Shown here: piece by piece, positions 44,497 to 52,973 of the stretch
How the letters are laid out: each line of letters begins with the position of its first letter
How positions within the stretch are numbered: position 1 is the stretch's first letter
Assembly: GCF_046098205.1 (NCBI RefSeq)
Contig: NZ_JBJURJ010000006.1
Location: forward strand, 62,001-126,000
Reading direction: 5' to 3'
DNA from: Paenibacillus_AR mesotrionivorans
Lineage (GTDB): Bacteria > Bacillota > Bacilli > Paenibacillales > NBRC-103111
DNA: 64,000 nucleotides
The notes under the pieces: generated by a model
What the model was told of the DNA's origin: nothing
Database searches by the model: none
What the model saw: the letters and a program-made list of their open reading frames with translations, nothing else
Translations under genes and position numbers: made by a program

Positions 44497-44991
44497 TCAA
44501 TATAACTCCTGCACAATCTTTTCAAAATCACTACAGAAATTCTTATTGTTACTACCGATGCTCTTTTTCATATCAGCAACAATATAGTCATAATTTTTAA
44601 TTGTCTCAGCAAGCTCTTCTATATCAACCACTGGAATAATAGATCCCAGTCTCTCGGCTATTTTCATCGAAAATTCTACTTGATGGTTATTGACATGTTC
44701 ATTGAAATCAAGTTGTCTCGGAACTACAATTGGAATTTTGCCCACTTGAAGCGCCATAATAAAGCTTGCCGGCCCACCGTGAGTAATAACAATCCTTACA
44801 TCTGCTACATTCTTCTCCATCTCACTGTAAGGAATCAATTTACTCCACTTGCAGTACTTGGGTTCATATGTACTGTAGCCAGTCTGAATAAACACCTCGT
44901 CATGTATTTTCCCATCTCTTTTTAAGTTATCTATATATTCCACAATGCGATTGAAGGGTTGTTCATGTGTACCCACTGTTACGAAGATCAT
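44497..44991 (-). CDS. PssE/Alg13-like glycosyltransferase subunit
   Basis: A 164-residue protein that matches the C-terminal half of a GT28-type (GT-B) transferase: MIFVTVGTHEQPFNRIVEYI, VITHGGPASFIMALQVGK and VVPRQLDFNEHVNNHQVEF, with the donor-binding HGG. Alone it is not complete; the adjacent PssD/Alg14-like protein (45017-45487) supplies the acceptor half and the membrane contact. In known systems such pairs add the second sugar of the repeat unit, often glucuronate or galactose. Confidence 0.9.
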   Translation of the reverse strand: MIFVTVGTHEQPFNRIVEYIDNLKRDGKIHDEVFIQTGYSTYEPKYCKWSKLIPYSEMEKNVADVRIVITHGGPASFIMALQVGKIPIVVPRQLDFNEHVNNHQVEFSMKIAERLGSIIPVVDIEELAETIKNYDYIVADMKKSIGSNNKNFCSDFEKIVQELY

Positions 44992-45016
44992 CTTTCCTCA
45001 CCCTCTGTATTCTACG

Positions 45017-45487
45017 CTAAAATATGCTTCCCAGGTTTATTGCTTTCTTATAAACTTGGGTCTGTTCTTTCCACTGGACAATGAATTTATCTGTAATCGG
45101 ATATACCATTCTCCCCGTCAATGTTGGCTTATCGATTCTGTCAAACACTTCTATATAAATCGTTTTTGCACCGAACAGCTTACCCAAGTAGAAGAAGGGT
45201 ACTGCTACTGCAGCACCGGATGAAATAATTAAGTCAGGTTTTTCCTTTCTCAACACCTTAATTGCTAACCTAGTATTTTTCAGGAGTGCCTTAAGGCTTC
45301 TATTGGTGGGATAATAACATGGGTACATTTTTTCTCCTTTTAGAAGACTTTTCGCATCCTCTTTATCAAATGTCACCCAAAACCGTTCTTTATTTCCCCA
45401 AAATGGTTTCAGCATATACAAATGGGACAAATGTCCTCCCGAAGAACCCACCAGACACACTTTCAGTTCCATTTTGTCCTTTTTCAT
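45017..45487 (-). CDS. PssD/Alg14-like glycosyltransferase subunit
   Basis: A 156-residue protein, the partner of the Alg13-like gene immediately downstream (25 bases apart). It has VCLVGSSGGHLSHLYMLKPF, RFWVTFDKEDAKSLL, PDLIISSGAAVAVPFFYLG, IYIEVFDRIDKPTLTGRM and the C-terminal DKFIVQWKEQ, as in Alg14 and PssD. It anchors the transferase to the membrane and binds the lipid-linked acceptor. Confidence 0.9.
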   Translation of the reverse strand: MKKDKMELKVCLVGSSGGHLSHLYMLKPFWGNKERFWVTFDKEDAKSLLKGEKMYPCYYPTNRSLKALLKNTRLAIKVLRKEKPDLIISSGAAVAVPFFYLGKLFGAKTIYIEVFDRIDKPTLTGRMVYPITDKFIVQWKEQTQVYKKAINLGSIF

Positions 45488-45514
45488 AGCAGCACACCTA
45501 CTCCCTTTTTCCCT

Positions 45515-46213
45515 TTAAAAGGCATCCTTAGATTTAATCATTACATACGCTGTGCGGAAAATAATTAGGACATCTTTTCCAATAGACTGTTCTCTTATGT
45601 ATTTCAGATCGAGTTCTACCATTTCACTGAATCCGACACTGTTACGAGCACTGACCTGCCAAAGTCCAGTACAGCCAGGAGTTACAAGAAGCCGCTGCTT
45701 CTCGAATTTAGTATATTCTTCAACCTCACCCGGCAGGGGGGGGCGGGGGCCTACGAGACTCATGTCGCCGCGTAGTACGTTCCAGAATTGAGGAAGCTCA
45801 TCAATGCTGGTTTTGCGGATAAATTTGCCTACCTTAGTAATCCGGGGGTCATCCTTAATCTTGAACATTGCTCCATCTACTTCATTCAAATGCATGAGGC
45901 TCTCCAGTTGCTGATCCGCATCACAGACCATGGAGCGAAATTTGTACATCCTGAACTCCTTGCCGTTCTTCCCTACCCGTGTCTGCTTGTAGAAAACCGG
46001 TCCTCGAGGGTCTTCCAGCTTATTCAAAACAGCCACAATTAAAAAGATAGGGAGAAACAGCACCAGCCCGAATGCTGCCCCCCCGATATCCATCACTCTT
46101 TTGGCAATCAGATAACCTGTCCTGCTCTGATTCACTATTTCTTGTTCTAATGGCAATGCTTTAGGATACGTTGTTTGTATCTCGGCATCCATGTGCACCT
46201 GGGGTAGGCTCAT
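45515..46213 (-). CDS. short phosphoglycosyltransferase (EpsL/CpsE C-terminal type)
   Basis: A 232-residue membrane enzyme that initiates the second glycan. It contains only the phosphoglycosyltransferase core: one membrane-embedded helix (about 45-65, GGAAFGLVLFLPIFLIVAVL), KFRSMVCDAD, KTSIDELPQFWNVLRGDMSL, VGPRPPLPGEV and PGCTGLWQVSARN. It lacks the four N-terminal helices and the Rossmann domain of the enzyme at 4940-6346. The class usually loads galactose- or N-acetyl-hexosamine-1-phosphate. GGGAGG precedes the ATG. Upstream 46214-46331 is AT-rich without a clear promoter. Confidence 0.92.
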   Translation of the reverse strand: MSLPQVHMDAEIQTTYPKALPLEQEIVNQSRTGYLIAKRVMDIGGAAFGLVLFLPIFLIVAVLNKLEDPRGPVFYKQTRVGKNGKEFRMYKFRSMVCDADQQLESLMHLNEVDGAMFKIKDDPRITKVGKFIRKTSIDELPQFWNVLRGDMSLVGPRPPLPGEVEEYTKFEKQRLLVTPGCTGLWQVSARNSVGFSEMVELDLKYIREQSIGKDVLIIFRTAYVMIKSKDAF

Positions 46214-46331
46214 GGTGCTTCCACTCCCTCCCTGACTCTTATCCTCCTACAATTCAAATTCAATTTTACATCAAATTGCAATTAAAATTTGTCGAAACGT
46301 GCCAATTGGACTATGTCTTTTATATGAACAT

Positions 46332-47036
46332 CTACTCCTCGCGGGAGCCGTAATAATAATAGTAATACCCTTCGCCGGATTTCCGGTCTACGTTATTGAG
46401 TACAGCGCCGATCACATTGGCTTTCACATGATCCATATTCGCCTTTACCTTCACAATGGCATCACGCTTAGTGCTTCCGGCGTAAATAACCAGAATCACT
46501 CCGTCACATTTGGTGGCCATGATTTGGGCATCGGCTACCGCCAATGCAGGAGGGGTATCCACAATTACCAGATCATACATGCCGCGCAGCTCGCCTAATA
46601 CGGCGGTCATGCGTTTGGACGCAAGAATTTCCGAAGGATTGGGCGGGATCGGTCCCGACGGAAGAACATGCAGATTGGGAACATGTGTCTCGGAGATTAC
46701 GTCGGAGAGCAGTGTTTTGCCGGTGAGGACATTGGTCAGACCCCATCTGTTGGACTTATTGAAGGTGTGATGCATGGTGGGCTTTCTCAGGTCCGCATCC
46801 ACAATCAGGACTCTCCGGTCATTCTGGGCATACACCACGGCCAAATTCGTAGCGGTAGTGGATTTGCCTTCAGCAGGCCCGGCAGAGGTGAGCATGATGG
46901 TCTTCAACTCTTCGTCAATATTGGAGAAGTCAATATTGGTCCGGAGGGTCCGGTACGCCTCGGATATGGGAGACTTGGGATTTACATCTGCAATAATGGG
47001 ACGTTTACTGTTAGTGGTTAATGGTTGCGTTGGCAT
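46332..47036 (-). CDS. BY-kinase (CpsD/CapB type)
   Basis: A 234-residue autophosphorylating tyrosine kinase with a P-loop. Walker A SAGPAEGKSTT (51-61), Walker A' VLIVDADLRKP (77-87), Walker B DLVIVDTPP (155-163), and a six-tyrosine cluster YYYYYY at 224-229 that is cycled with phosphate to control polymerisation. It acts with the membrane adaptor from 47011-47775, whose gene it overlaps by 26 bases, and is reversed by the CpsB-type phosphatase encoded at 50.2 kb. Confidence 0.95.
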   Translation of the reverse strand: MPTQPLTTNSKRPIIADVNPKSPISEAYRTLRTNIDFSNIDEELKTIMLTSAGPAEGKSTTATNLAVVYAQNDRRVLIVDADLRKPTMHHTFNKSNRWGLTNVLTGKTLLSDVISETHVPNLHVLPSGPIPPNPSEILASKRMTAVLGELRGMYDLVIVDTPPALAVADAQIMATKCDGVILVIYAGSTKRDAIVKVKANMDHVKANVIGAVLNNVDRKSGEGYYYYYYGSREE

Positions 47037-47775
47037 GCTGAGCAGCGCCCTCCCCTATGCTTTTATTGGCAGATGCTTTTTCGTATTGCAAATCCTCAGG
47101 TTTTATCTTGCTGATCATAGTCAAGGTGGGAATGCCTAAGAGATGTTCAATATCCGCTTCGCTCTTCACCGTATCGTCCAGGTATTCCAGCAGAAATGCC
47201 AGGCCCACAGCGGCCATAAGGGACACAATCAGGCTAAGGGCAAGGTTTAACATTGGCTTGGGACTAACAGGTGTCGGAACCGGGGAAAGCTTGGCTTCAG
47301 TCAGGATAGATACATTGTCCACCTTCATGATATTGGTGATTTCCCGTTGAAAAATATGTGAAACAGCATTGACGATGCTGACTGCTTTCTCATAGGAGGG
47401 ATCTTGCACAGCCAGGGTCATAACCTGGGTATTGTTTACGGAGCTAACAGATACTTTTGCGATCAGTTGCTCGGCTGTCATCTGGAATTGGGGGTACTCG
47501 GATGCCACCATCTCCATAATATGCGTGGTTTTGATCACTTCTTTGTAGGTGTCGATAATTTTGATGTTCAGGTTCACATCATTAATATTCAGCGCATTCA
47601 CACCTGTAGCATCATTGGGTTTGTTCACAATGAGCTTGGTTGAGGCCTGGTATTGCGGCGTCAGCATAAAATAGCTCACAAGTCCGGTTGTGATGCAGGC
47701 AACCAGCACAATGGCGATGATTAGCCAAAGCCGTTTGCGGATAATCTTGAGATAGTCTTTCAAATCGAGTTCCAT
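47011..47775 (-). CDS. Wzz-type chain-length modulator / BY-kinase adaptor (CapA type)
   Basis: A 254-residue membrane protein with two helices (about 21-41 and 176-196) and an outside domain between them. MELDLKDYLKIIRKRLWLII and the PVPTPVSPKPMLNLALSLIV segment (the Pro-rich motif before the second helix) are diagnostic of YveK/CapA. The short cytoplasmic tail with the C-terminus activates the kinase next door. ATG 47775 has GGAGG six bases upstream. A longer frame to 47826 would begin within the preceding terminator. Confidence 0.93.
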   Translation of the reverse strand: MELDLKDYLKIIRKRLWLIIAIVLVACITTGLVSYFMLTPQYQASTKLIVNKPNDATGVNALNINDVNLNIKIIDTYKEVIKTTHIMEMVASEYPQFQMTAEQLIAKVSVSSVNNTQVMTLAVQDPSYEKAVSIVNAVSHIFQREITNIMKVDNVSILTEAKLSPVPTPVSPKPMLNLALSLIVSLMAAVGLAFLLEYLDDTVKSEADIEHLLGIPTLTMISKIKPEDLQYEKASANKSIGEGAAQHANATINH

Positions 47776-47828
47776 GGTTTCCCTCCACCGGTTGTATTCC
47801 CCATAAGCAGCAGTCTTCTTGAACAAAA

Positions 47829-47874
47829 CAATAAGATCCTCCTCTCATTCGAGAGACTGAGAGGAGGATCTTAT
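47829..47874 (-). terminator. strong hairpin between the SLH gene and the EPS operon
   Basis: AAGATCCTCCTCTCA pairs perfectly with TGAGAGGAGGATCTT (15 bp) and is followed on the minus strand by ATTGTTTTG. It ends the SLH gene transcript, 21 bases after its stop, yet capA starts only 54 bases further on, with no promoter visible between. It may act as a partial terminator. Confidence 0.8.
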
Positions 47875-47894
47875 TGGACTAGCGGTATTACACC

Positions 47895-50003
47895 TTATTT
47901 ATTCAACAGACGGTAAATGACTACTGCAGCTTCCGCACGGGTCGTAGCAGCGTTGGGGTTGAACTTACCGGCATCTTGCCCTACAACCAGAGCTTGTTCC
48001 GCAGCGAAGGCAACTCCGGACTTCAAGCTGGTGTTGACTTCATCGGCATCCGTGAAAGCGGCAAGTGCGGTGTCTACAGCTTCCACAGCCTTGTAGGATT
48101 TCACCTTGGTCAAAGCGCGGGAGGCGATGGTTGCCAGCTCAGCACGGGTGATGGTTTCATTCGGTGCGAAGATTCCTTCTGCACGGCCGTCAATCAGACC
48201 GGCTTCGGATGCAGCCGCTACATAAGGTTGGTACCAGTCGCCGACATTGACGTCAGTGAAGGCTTCCTTGGCGGTGGTGCTCTCCAGACCGAAGGTCTTG
48301 ACGATGAGCTTGGCAAATTCAGCACGGGTTACATTGCCTGCAGGAACGAATGCCCCTTCTTCACGGCCATCGATAATGCCCTTGGCTGCGGCAACCGCAA
48401 TTTGGCGTCCTGCCCAATCCTTCACACCGGCGATATCGTTGAAGCTGATCTTGTTTTCCAGAACCGCATAGGTGGAGAAGGACTTGTTAGTTACAACAAA
48501 CAGCTTCTTGGCCGCGTCGTATTTGCCGCCCTTGGAGATCAGATTGCTGCCGTCAATCTTGGTAAAGGAAAGCAGCTCTTGATCCAGTCCGGATGCTGTA
48601 ATTGGCAGACGGATTTCAACGGGCTTGGTGAAGGTAGTGGCGGCTTTGCCATCTACTTCGAAGGTGAAGCTGTATACGTCGGAAGCTGCAGCCAATGCTG
48701 TGCTGGGGAGTGCGGAAGCAGCCAGCTTGTTAATGTTGATGGCAGCTGCAGCGCCCAATTGGTCAATATCCAGCGCCAGTACAACACCGTTCACCTTAAC
48801 AGCCAGAGCTTGAACGCCGGCTTCCTTGGCCTTGGCCAGAACATCCTTAGCCAGGGGGATGCTTACAGAGTCAGCCTTCACGGTACCCAGGTCAAGGGTA
48901 GCGATTACCTTCACGGAAGGGGCATCAGCCGCAGCAGCCTTCAGGTTCTTGTTGGCAGTGTCGGCCAACTCCTTCACAGTCTTGAAGATATCTCCCAGTT
49001 GGGAAGCATTCAAAGTAAGAGCTGCTTTGCCGTCCGTAATTTTCACAGCTGCGGATACATCGATGGTAGCCGCTTGAGCTAATGCTTCCTGGATGGCCGC
49101 TACTGCTTTTGCCAGGCCGGCGCTTTTGTCTTCCAGCAGCTTAGCGAGATCCTTAGCCGCATCATTCAAAGCTGTAGTTGCTGCAGCTTTGTCCGGGCCT
49201 TTGGGGGAGTCGGATGGAGCTCCGCCACCGCCGCCAGGAGTCGGGGTTTCCGAATCTTGTTTTTGATCGGTCAACACTTTCAGATAGGCTACAGCCAAAT
49301 AATAATCGATTTTGTCAGCGCCCTCTACTTTTTTAGCTGCTTCCTTCTCCAGATTCGTCTTTGTGGAGATGATGGCATCGCTGGTTATGCCAATATTTTT
49401 TAGAATACCAGCGACTCTTGTTGTGCTATTGTCAATTACATCCTTAATAGCTGCTTTAACGAGTGTTGGCGCATTCTTAATGTCAGTTAGAGAGGTTGAT
49501 TTTTTAATTTCGGCTAATGCCTTATCTTGCAGTTCCTTACCAAACTTTACAACATCCGCTACATCATCATTTGCATCAAAATTGCCGCCTACGATATTGT
49601 AAAGCTTCTCGGCAATATCCTTCAGGAATTGGTCGGCCATCAACGCTTCCAAACCGGTGAAATCCTTATCGTAATCGATGGCAAATGCTTGGATGAGTGT
49701 AAAAAGATCTTTTTTGGTAATTGTCGGATCATTATGATGGACTGCCAAATCCTTGGCGTGAACAATTTCCCAAATTGGATTGATCAATTCCAAGTTTTCA
49801 TCAATGGGAGCAAGGTTGCGGACTGCATCCCTGGCATCGCTAATGATTTTTACTTCGTTAGGATTCAAATTTGCATAAATTTTGTTCAGCGTATTTGTAA
49901 CTTCACTCGGCACCGACGCCGCGTAAACCGGTACACCTGCTAAAGAGCCAACCACCAGAGAAGCGGCCAGAGTTGTCGTTATCGCTTTCTTCTTCAATTT
50001 CAT
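47895..50003 (-). CDS. SLH-domain surface protein
   Basis: A 702-residue exported protein: signal peptide to about residue 28 (cleavage after VYA), a helical region (30-250), a Gly/Pro linker (about 258-275), then Ala-rich stretches (275-480), and three SLH domains at the C-terminus (about 512-565, 578-630, 645-700; FVPAGNVTRAEFAKLIVKTF, FAPNETITRAELATIASRAL, FNPNAATTRAEAAVVIYRLL). SLH domains bind a pyruvylated cell-wall polymer and hold the protein at the surface. It is a candidate S-layer protein and glycan acceptor (inference). GAGGTGAG precedes the ATG. Confidence 0.9.
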   Translation of the reverse strand: MKLKKKAITTTLAASLVVGSLAGVPVYAASVPSEVTNTLNKIYANLNPNEVKIISDARDAVRNLAPIDENLELINPIWEIVHAKDLAVHHNDPTITKKDLFTLIQAFAIDYDKDFTGLEALMADQFLKDIAEKLYNIVGGNFDANDDVADVVKFGKELQDKALAEIKKSTSLTDIKNAPTLVKAAIKDVIDNSTTRVAGILKNIGITSDAIISTKTNLEKEAAKKVEGADKIDYYLAVAYLKVLTDQKQDSETPTPGGGGGAPSDSPKGPDKAAATTALNDAAKDLAKLLEDKSAGLAKAVAAIQEALAQAATIDVSAAVKITDGKAALTLNASQLGDIFKTVKELADTANKNLKAAAADAPSVKVIATLDLGTVKADSVSIPLAKDVLAKAKEAGVQALAVKVNGVVLALDIDQLGAAAAININKLAASALPSTALAAASDVYSFTFEVDGKAATTFTKPVEIRLPITASGLDQELLSFTKIDGSNLISKGGKYDAAKKLFVVTNKSFSTYAVLENKISFNDIAGVKDWAGRQIAVAAAKGIIDGREEGAFVPAGNVTRAEFAKLIVKTFGLESTTAKEAFTDVNVGDWYQPYVAAASEAGLIDGRAEGIFAPNETITRAELATIASRALTKVKSYKAVEAVDTALAAFTDADEVNTSLKSGVAFAAEQALVVGQDAGKFNPNAATTRAEAAVVIYRLLNK

Positions 50004-50140
50004 GCTTTACACTCACCTCGTCTTTAAATTTGGGGAAACGGATAATTCTATGTATAAATAGTAAAATATAAAACTCGTAAGTAAGATTTAACAAAAGCGC
50101 GATTACCACTTTATTTAAAAATGATCGATTTATGAAGAAA

Positions 50141-50170
50141 ATTTTATCATAGATGGAAACCAGGGGTCAA
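50141..50170 (-). promoter_or_regulatory. promoter of the SLH gene
   Basis: TTGACC (50165-50170), 18 bp, TAAAAT (50141-50146) with a TG extension on the minus strand. The leader would be about 130 bases. A second weaker pair (TTGTTA, 18 bp, TATATT) lies nearer to the gene. Long leaders are common before abundant surface-protein genes. Confidence 0.6.
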
Positions 50171-50186
50171 CGTAAAATGGGTGAAG

Positions 50187-50948
50187 CTACCAGAAAAGAA
50201 AGCGTTTTTTATTATGTACGTTGTGTGAAATAGGAATAATTTCCTGGTTATAAAGAACCCTACTAGCATTTTCCTTATAATAGGAATAGGTCCCTTCTCC
50301 TAATTTCTTCATTATATAGGTTGCGGCAGTTTGCAAGAAAAAAGGTCGTTCCATGGGATTGTGCGCATCAGATGATAGGAAGTGAATGAGATTGGAGCGG
50401 CACATATCCAAAGAGATGGATTGAATTTTGCGGCCAAACAAACCGTTAATGGAATGGGTCGTCATTTGGGCCAAAGCACCTCTGTCAATTAAGTCCGCCA
50501 ATCTCGAGAGATTACCGACAAGCTCCATGTTCCGTTCCGGATGGGCGATAATGGCTGTAATTCCCGCAAGACTCAACTCATGCAACAGATCCTCGATTCC
50601 CTCCGGAACCTGTCTAGAGGGAAATTCCAGCAGCATATAACGTGACCCCGCGAGAGTAAGCAGCTTGCCGGCATTCAGATCATCCAGCAGCTCCTTGTAC
50701 ACCCGGATTTCCTGCCCAGTGTGAATCTGAAGGTTCACTCCCTCTTCGGATAGGGCAAGATTCAATTGTGCGGCAGCTTGACGAACCTTCTCTGCTTCAT
50801 TCTGATACCGCCCGTTAGCATGATGAGGAGTGGCAATAATATGATGGATGCCTTCCTTAACTGCCAATCTCGCTAATTCCAATGATTCTTCCAGGCTCCT
50901 GCATCCGTCGTCTATTCCCGGCAGGATATGATTATGGATGTCTATCAT
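50187..50948 (-). CDS. CpsB/YwqE-type protein-tyrosine phosphatase
   Basis: A 253-residue PHP-family metal-dependent phosphatase. Metal ligands are visible in MIDIHNHILPGIDDGCRS (His5, His7), IIATPHHANGRY, TGQEIRV, AGITAIIAHPERN and HFLSSDAHNP. It removes phosphate from the tyrosine cluster of the BY-kinase at 46.3 kb, letting polymerisation cycle. GGGAG precedes the ATG. It is separated from the kinase by the SLH gene, an unusual interruption. Confidence 0.93.
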   Translation of the reverse strand: MIDIHNHILPGIDDGCRSLEESLELARLAVKEGIHHIIATPHHANGRYQNEAEKVRQAAAQLNLALSEEGVNLQIHTGQEIRVYKELLDDLNAGKLLTLAGSRYMLLEFPSRQVPEGIEDLLHELSLAGITAIIAHPERNMELVGNLSRLADLIDRGALAQMTTHSINGLFGRKIQSISLDMCRSNLIHFLSSDAHNPMERPFFLQTAATYIMKKLGEGTYSYYKENASRVLYNQEIIPISHNVHNKKRFLFW

Positions 50949-50982
50949 TTTGGGCTCCCATTTTTGTCGAATTGATGTCTGT

Positions 50983-50988
50983 ATTGTA
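50983..50988 (-). promoter_or_regulatory. possible -10 for the phosphatase gene
   Basis: TACAAT lies 35 bases before the ATG at 50948; TGGACT 18 bp upstream is a weak -35. Confidence 0.35.
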
Positions 50989-51028
50989 CCTGAGAAGATT
51001 TACTAAAGTCCATGGTACATAATGGCTA

Positions 51029-51064
51029 AAAATGAAAATGACCCCCGAAACCATCCAGGGGCCT
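51029..51064 (-). terminator. possible terminator of ugd
   Basis: GGCCCC pairs with GGGGGTC across a 12-base loop and is followed by ATTTTCATTTTT on the minus strand, 10 bases after the ugd stop. Confidence 0.45.
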
Positions 51065-51073
51065 ATCTCTATT

Positions 51074-52387
51074 TTATCTTTTCACCCCAACGCTCTCCCG
51101 CCCAATCGAATGATACTCTATCCCTTGGGAAACGGCATACTCCAGGCTAAAACAATTACGCCCGTCGAAGAATACCGGAGACTTCATAAGCTGACTGGCC
51201 ATAGGTATGTCCATCTTTTTGAATTCCGGCCAATCGGTAATGATAAATACACAGTCTGCATTGGTAAGAGCGTCCTTCAATGTCTGGCATAATGCCACTT
51301 CCGGAGGAAGAAGCTGCGCTGCCATTTCCGGTTGGATAGGGTCAAATGCTTGTATTCGGGCACCTTCTTGCACCAATTGCTGGCTGACCACAATGGAGGC
51401 AGATTCCCGCATATCGTCCGTCTGTGGCTTAAAAGCCAAACCCAGCAGTGCAACGGTCTTGTCTTCCAGGGATCCGAAGCGGGCTTTGGCCTTATCCACC
51501 AGCAGCTGCTGCTGTTTGTTGTTTACCTGAATCACTGATTTCAGCAGATCGAATTCATGCTCCACGTTTCCTGCTATTTGCACCAGAGCCTTGGTATCCT
51601 TGGGGAAACAAGAGCCGCCATAGCCGATGCCTGCCCGTAGGAATTGACTGCCGATGCGCTTATCCATGCCCATACCTGCAGCCACATCTTCCACATTCGC
51701 TCCAAGCTTTTCACAAAGGGCCGAAATTTCATTAATAAAGCTGATCTTGGTAGCCAAGAAAGCATTCGAGGCATATTTAATCATTTCAGCGCTGCTGATA
51801 TCCGTGTGGTACACAGGAATGCCGAAGGGTTTGTTAATCTCTTCCACGACCTGAGCCGCCTTGGGATTATCAGAACCGATCACGATCCGATCCCCTTGAA
51901 AAGCATCCTGTACGGCAGTACCCTCCCGCAGGAACTCCGGATTGGATACAATGTCGAATAAGGCCCGGCCTTCCACTCCCGCGCTAATCATTTCTTTAAT
52001 CCGATAATTGGTTCCAACCGGCACAGTGCTCTTGGTAACCACAACCGTGTAGCTGTCGATATGAGCAGCAATGCTTTTGGCTACCTCTTCCACGTAGGAG
52101 AGATTAGCTGTACCATCCTCTCTCGGGGGCGTGCCAACAGCTATGTAGATAGCTTCCGCATCCTGAAAGCCTTCTTGATGGGAGGTGGTGAAAAACAACC
52201 GGCCAGCTTCGATATTCTTTTGCATCAGCTCGTCGAGGCCCGGTTCATAGATGGGTGAAACTCCTGCACGCATTTTGTCTACCTTTGCTTCATCCACATC
52301 AATGCACGTAACCTGATGGCCGATTTCGGACAGACAAACACCAGTAACGAGACCTACATAGCCTGTCCCTACAATGGCTATTTTCAT
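51074..52387 (-). CDS. ugd: UDP-glucose 6-dehydrogenase
   Basis: A 437-residue NAD-dependent enzyme that oxidises UDP-glucose to UDP-glucuronate. It has MKIAIVGTGYVGLVTGVCLS, VTKSTVPVGTNYRIKE, VSNPEFLREGTA, EMIKYASNAFLATKISFINE and the catalytic cysteine in GYGGSCFPKDTKAL, then LGLAFKPQTDDMRESASI. AAGGAT precedes the ATG. It probably supplies the acidic sugar of the Wzy-dependent polymer; UDP-glucose comes from galU. Confidence 0.96.
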   Translation of the reverse strand: MKIAIVGTGYVGLVTGVCLSEIGHQVTCIDVDEAKVDKMRAGVSPIYEPGLDELMQKNIEAGRLFFTTSHQEGFQDAEAIYIAVGTPPREDGTANLSYVEEVAKSIAAHIDSYTVVVTKSTVPVGTNYRIKEMISAGVEGRALFDIVSNPEFLREGTAVQDAFQGDRIVIGSDNPKAAQVVEEINKPFGIPVYHTDISSAEMIKYASNAFLATKISFINEISALCEKLGANVEDVAAGMGMDKRIGSQFLRAGIGYGGSCFPKDTKALVQIAGNVEHEFDLLKSVIQVNNKQQQLLVDKAKARFGSLEDKTVALLGLAFKPQTDDMRESASIVVSQQLVQEGARIQAFDPIQPEMAAQLLPPEVALCQTLKDALTNADCVFIITDWPEFKKMDIPMASQLMKSPVFFDGRNCFSLEYAVSQGIEYHSIGRESVGVKR

Positions 52388-52449
52388 AGGATTATCCTTC
52401 TTTCTTTTTCGGATGCCAGTAAGTGTACTGACCTATCACACTGTTCTCT

Positions 52450-52458
52450 ATTATAGCA
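52450..52458 (-). promoter_or_regulatory. extended -10 promoter of ugd
   Basis: TGCTATAAT on the minus strand is a perfect -10 (52450-52455) with TGn extension, giving a leader of about 55-60 bases to the ugd ATG. No good -35. Confidence 0.6.
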
Positions 52459-52514
52459 TATGTACAATTTTGCGGAAATTGACAGGAGTGCACTTCTTTA
52501 TGACTGCGCTCCTA

Positions 52515-52523
52515 TGGTACAAT
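52515..52523 (+). promoter_or_regulatory. extended -10 promoter for the coiled-coil gene
   Basis: TGGTACAAT on the plus strand (TACAAT at 52518-52523 with TGn), about 90 bases before the ATG at 52614. It and the ugd promoter are divergent, 60 bases apart. Confidence 0.5.
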
Positions 52524-52613
52524 AATCTTGCGCTGACAGAAGCCCGGATACAGAGCCTGCCCTTGCTCTTGTTGGTTAGGCGTATTACATTTCCACAAGG
52601 AGCGGATGCGCCG

Positions 52614-52943
52614 ATGGACAAGCTAGATCTTATTCTCGAGAAGCTGTAGCAGATGGATGCCCGGCAGCCCAGATTTGAGCAACGGTTGGATAATCTGGAA
52701 GCAGGTCAAAAGGAGCTGAACCAGCTGACGAAGGCCATTATTCATCGGCAGGAAATGACCGATGCGAAGCTGGAGGCCTTGACCCTGGACGTACACAAAA
52801 TCTACGGCATGATGGTATCCTTCCAGGCCAGTAAGGAGCGGCAGGATAAAATTCTGGAGATGCTGTCTCTCCGTTCCCTGGAGCAGGAAGGCGAAATTCG
52901 CGATTTGAGGCGAGCCATCTATGCCAAGTCGGACCTTTCTTGA
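52614..52943 (+). pseudogene. coiled-coil protein gene with in-frame TAG
   Basis: One reading frame of 110 codons is interrupted by a single TAG at 52647-52649, after MDKLDLILEKL. On the other side it continues in the same frame as QMDARQPRFEQRLDNLEAGQ and on through a highly charged heptad-rich helix to LSLRSLEQEGEIRDLRRAIYA. The leucine pattern runs across the stop, and CAG-to-TAG would explain it. AAGGAG lies 11 bases before the first ATG, whereas the ATG at 52653 has no good site. Either the gene is broken, or the stop is read through, or translation re-starts at 52653 (97 residues). No family assigned. Confidence 0.6.
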
Positions 52944-52973
52944 GTTAACGTTAGTTTAAGCTGGATATCTCCC

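Noticed and set aside
46214..46331. Possible EAR-like antitermination RNA between kinase and sugar transferase genes
   Set aside because: The 118 bases are AT-rich with no clear helices matching the known element.
47976..49082. 368-codon plus-strand frame opposite the SLH gene
   Set aside because: Antisense to a clear surface protein with SLH domains; composition mirrors the Ala-rich coding strand.
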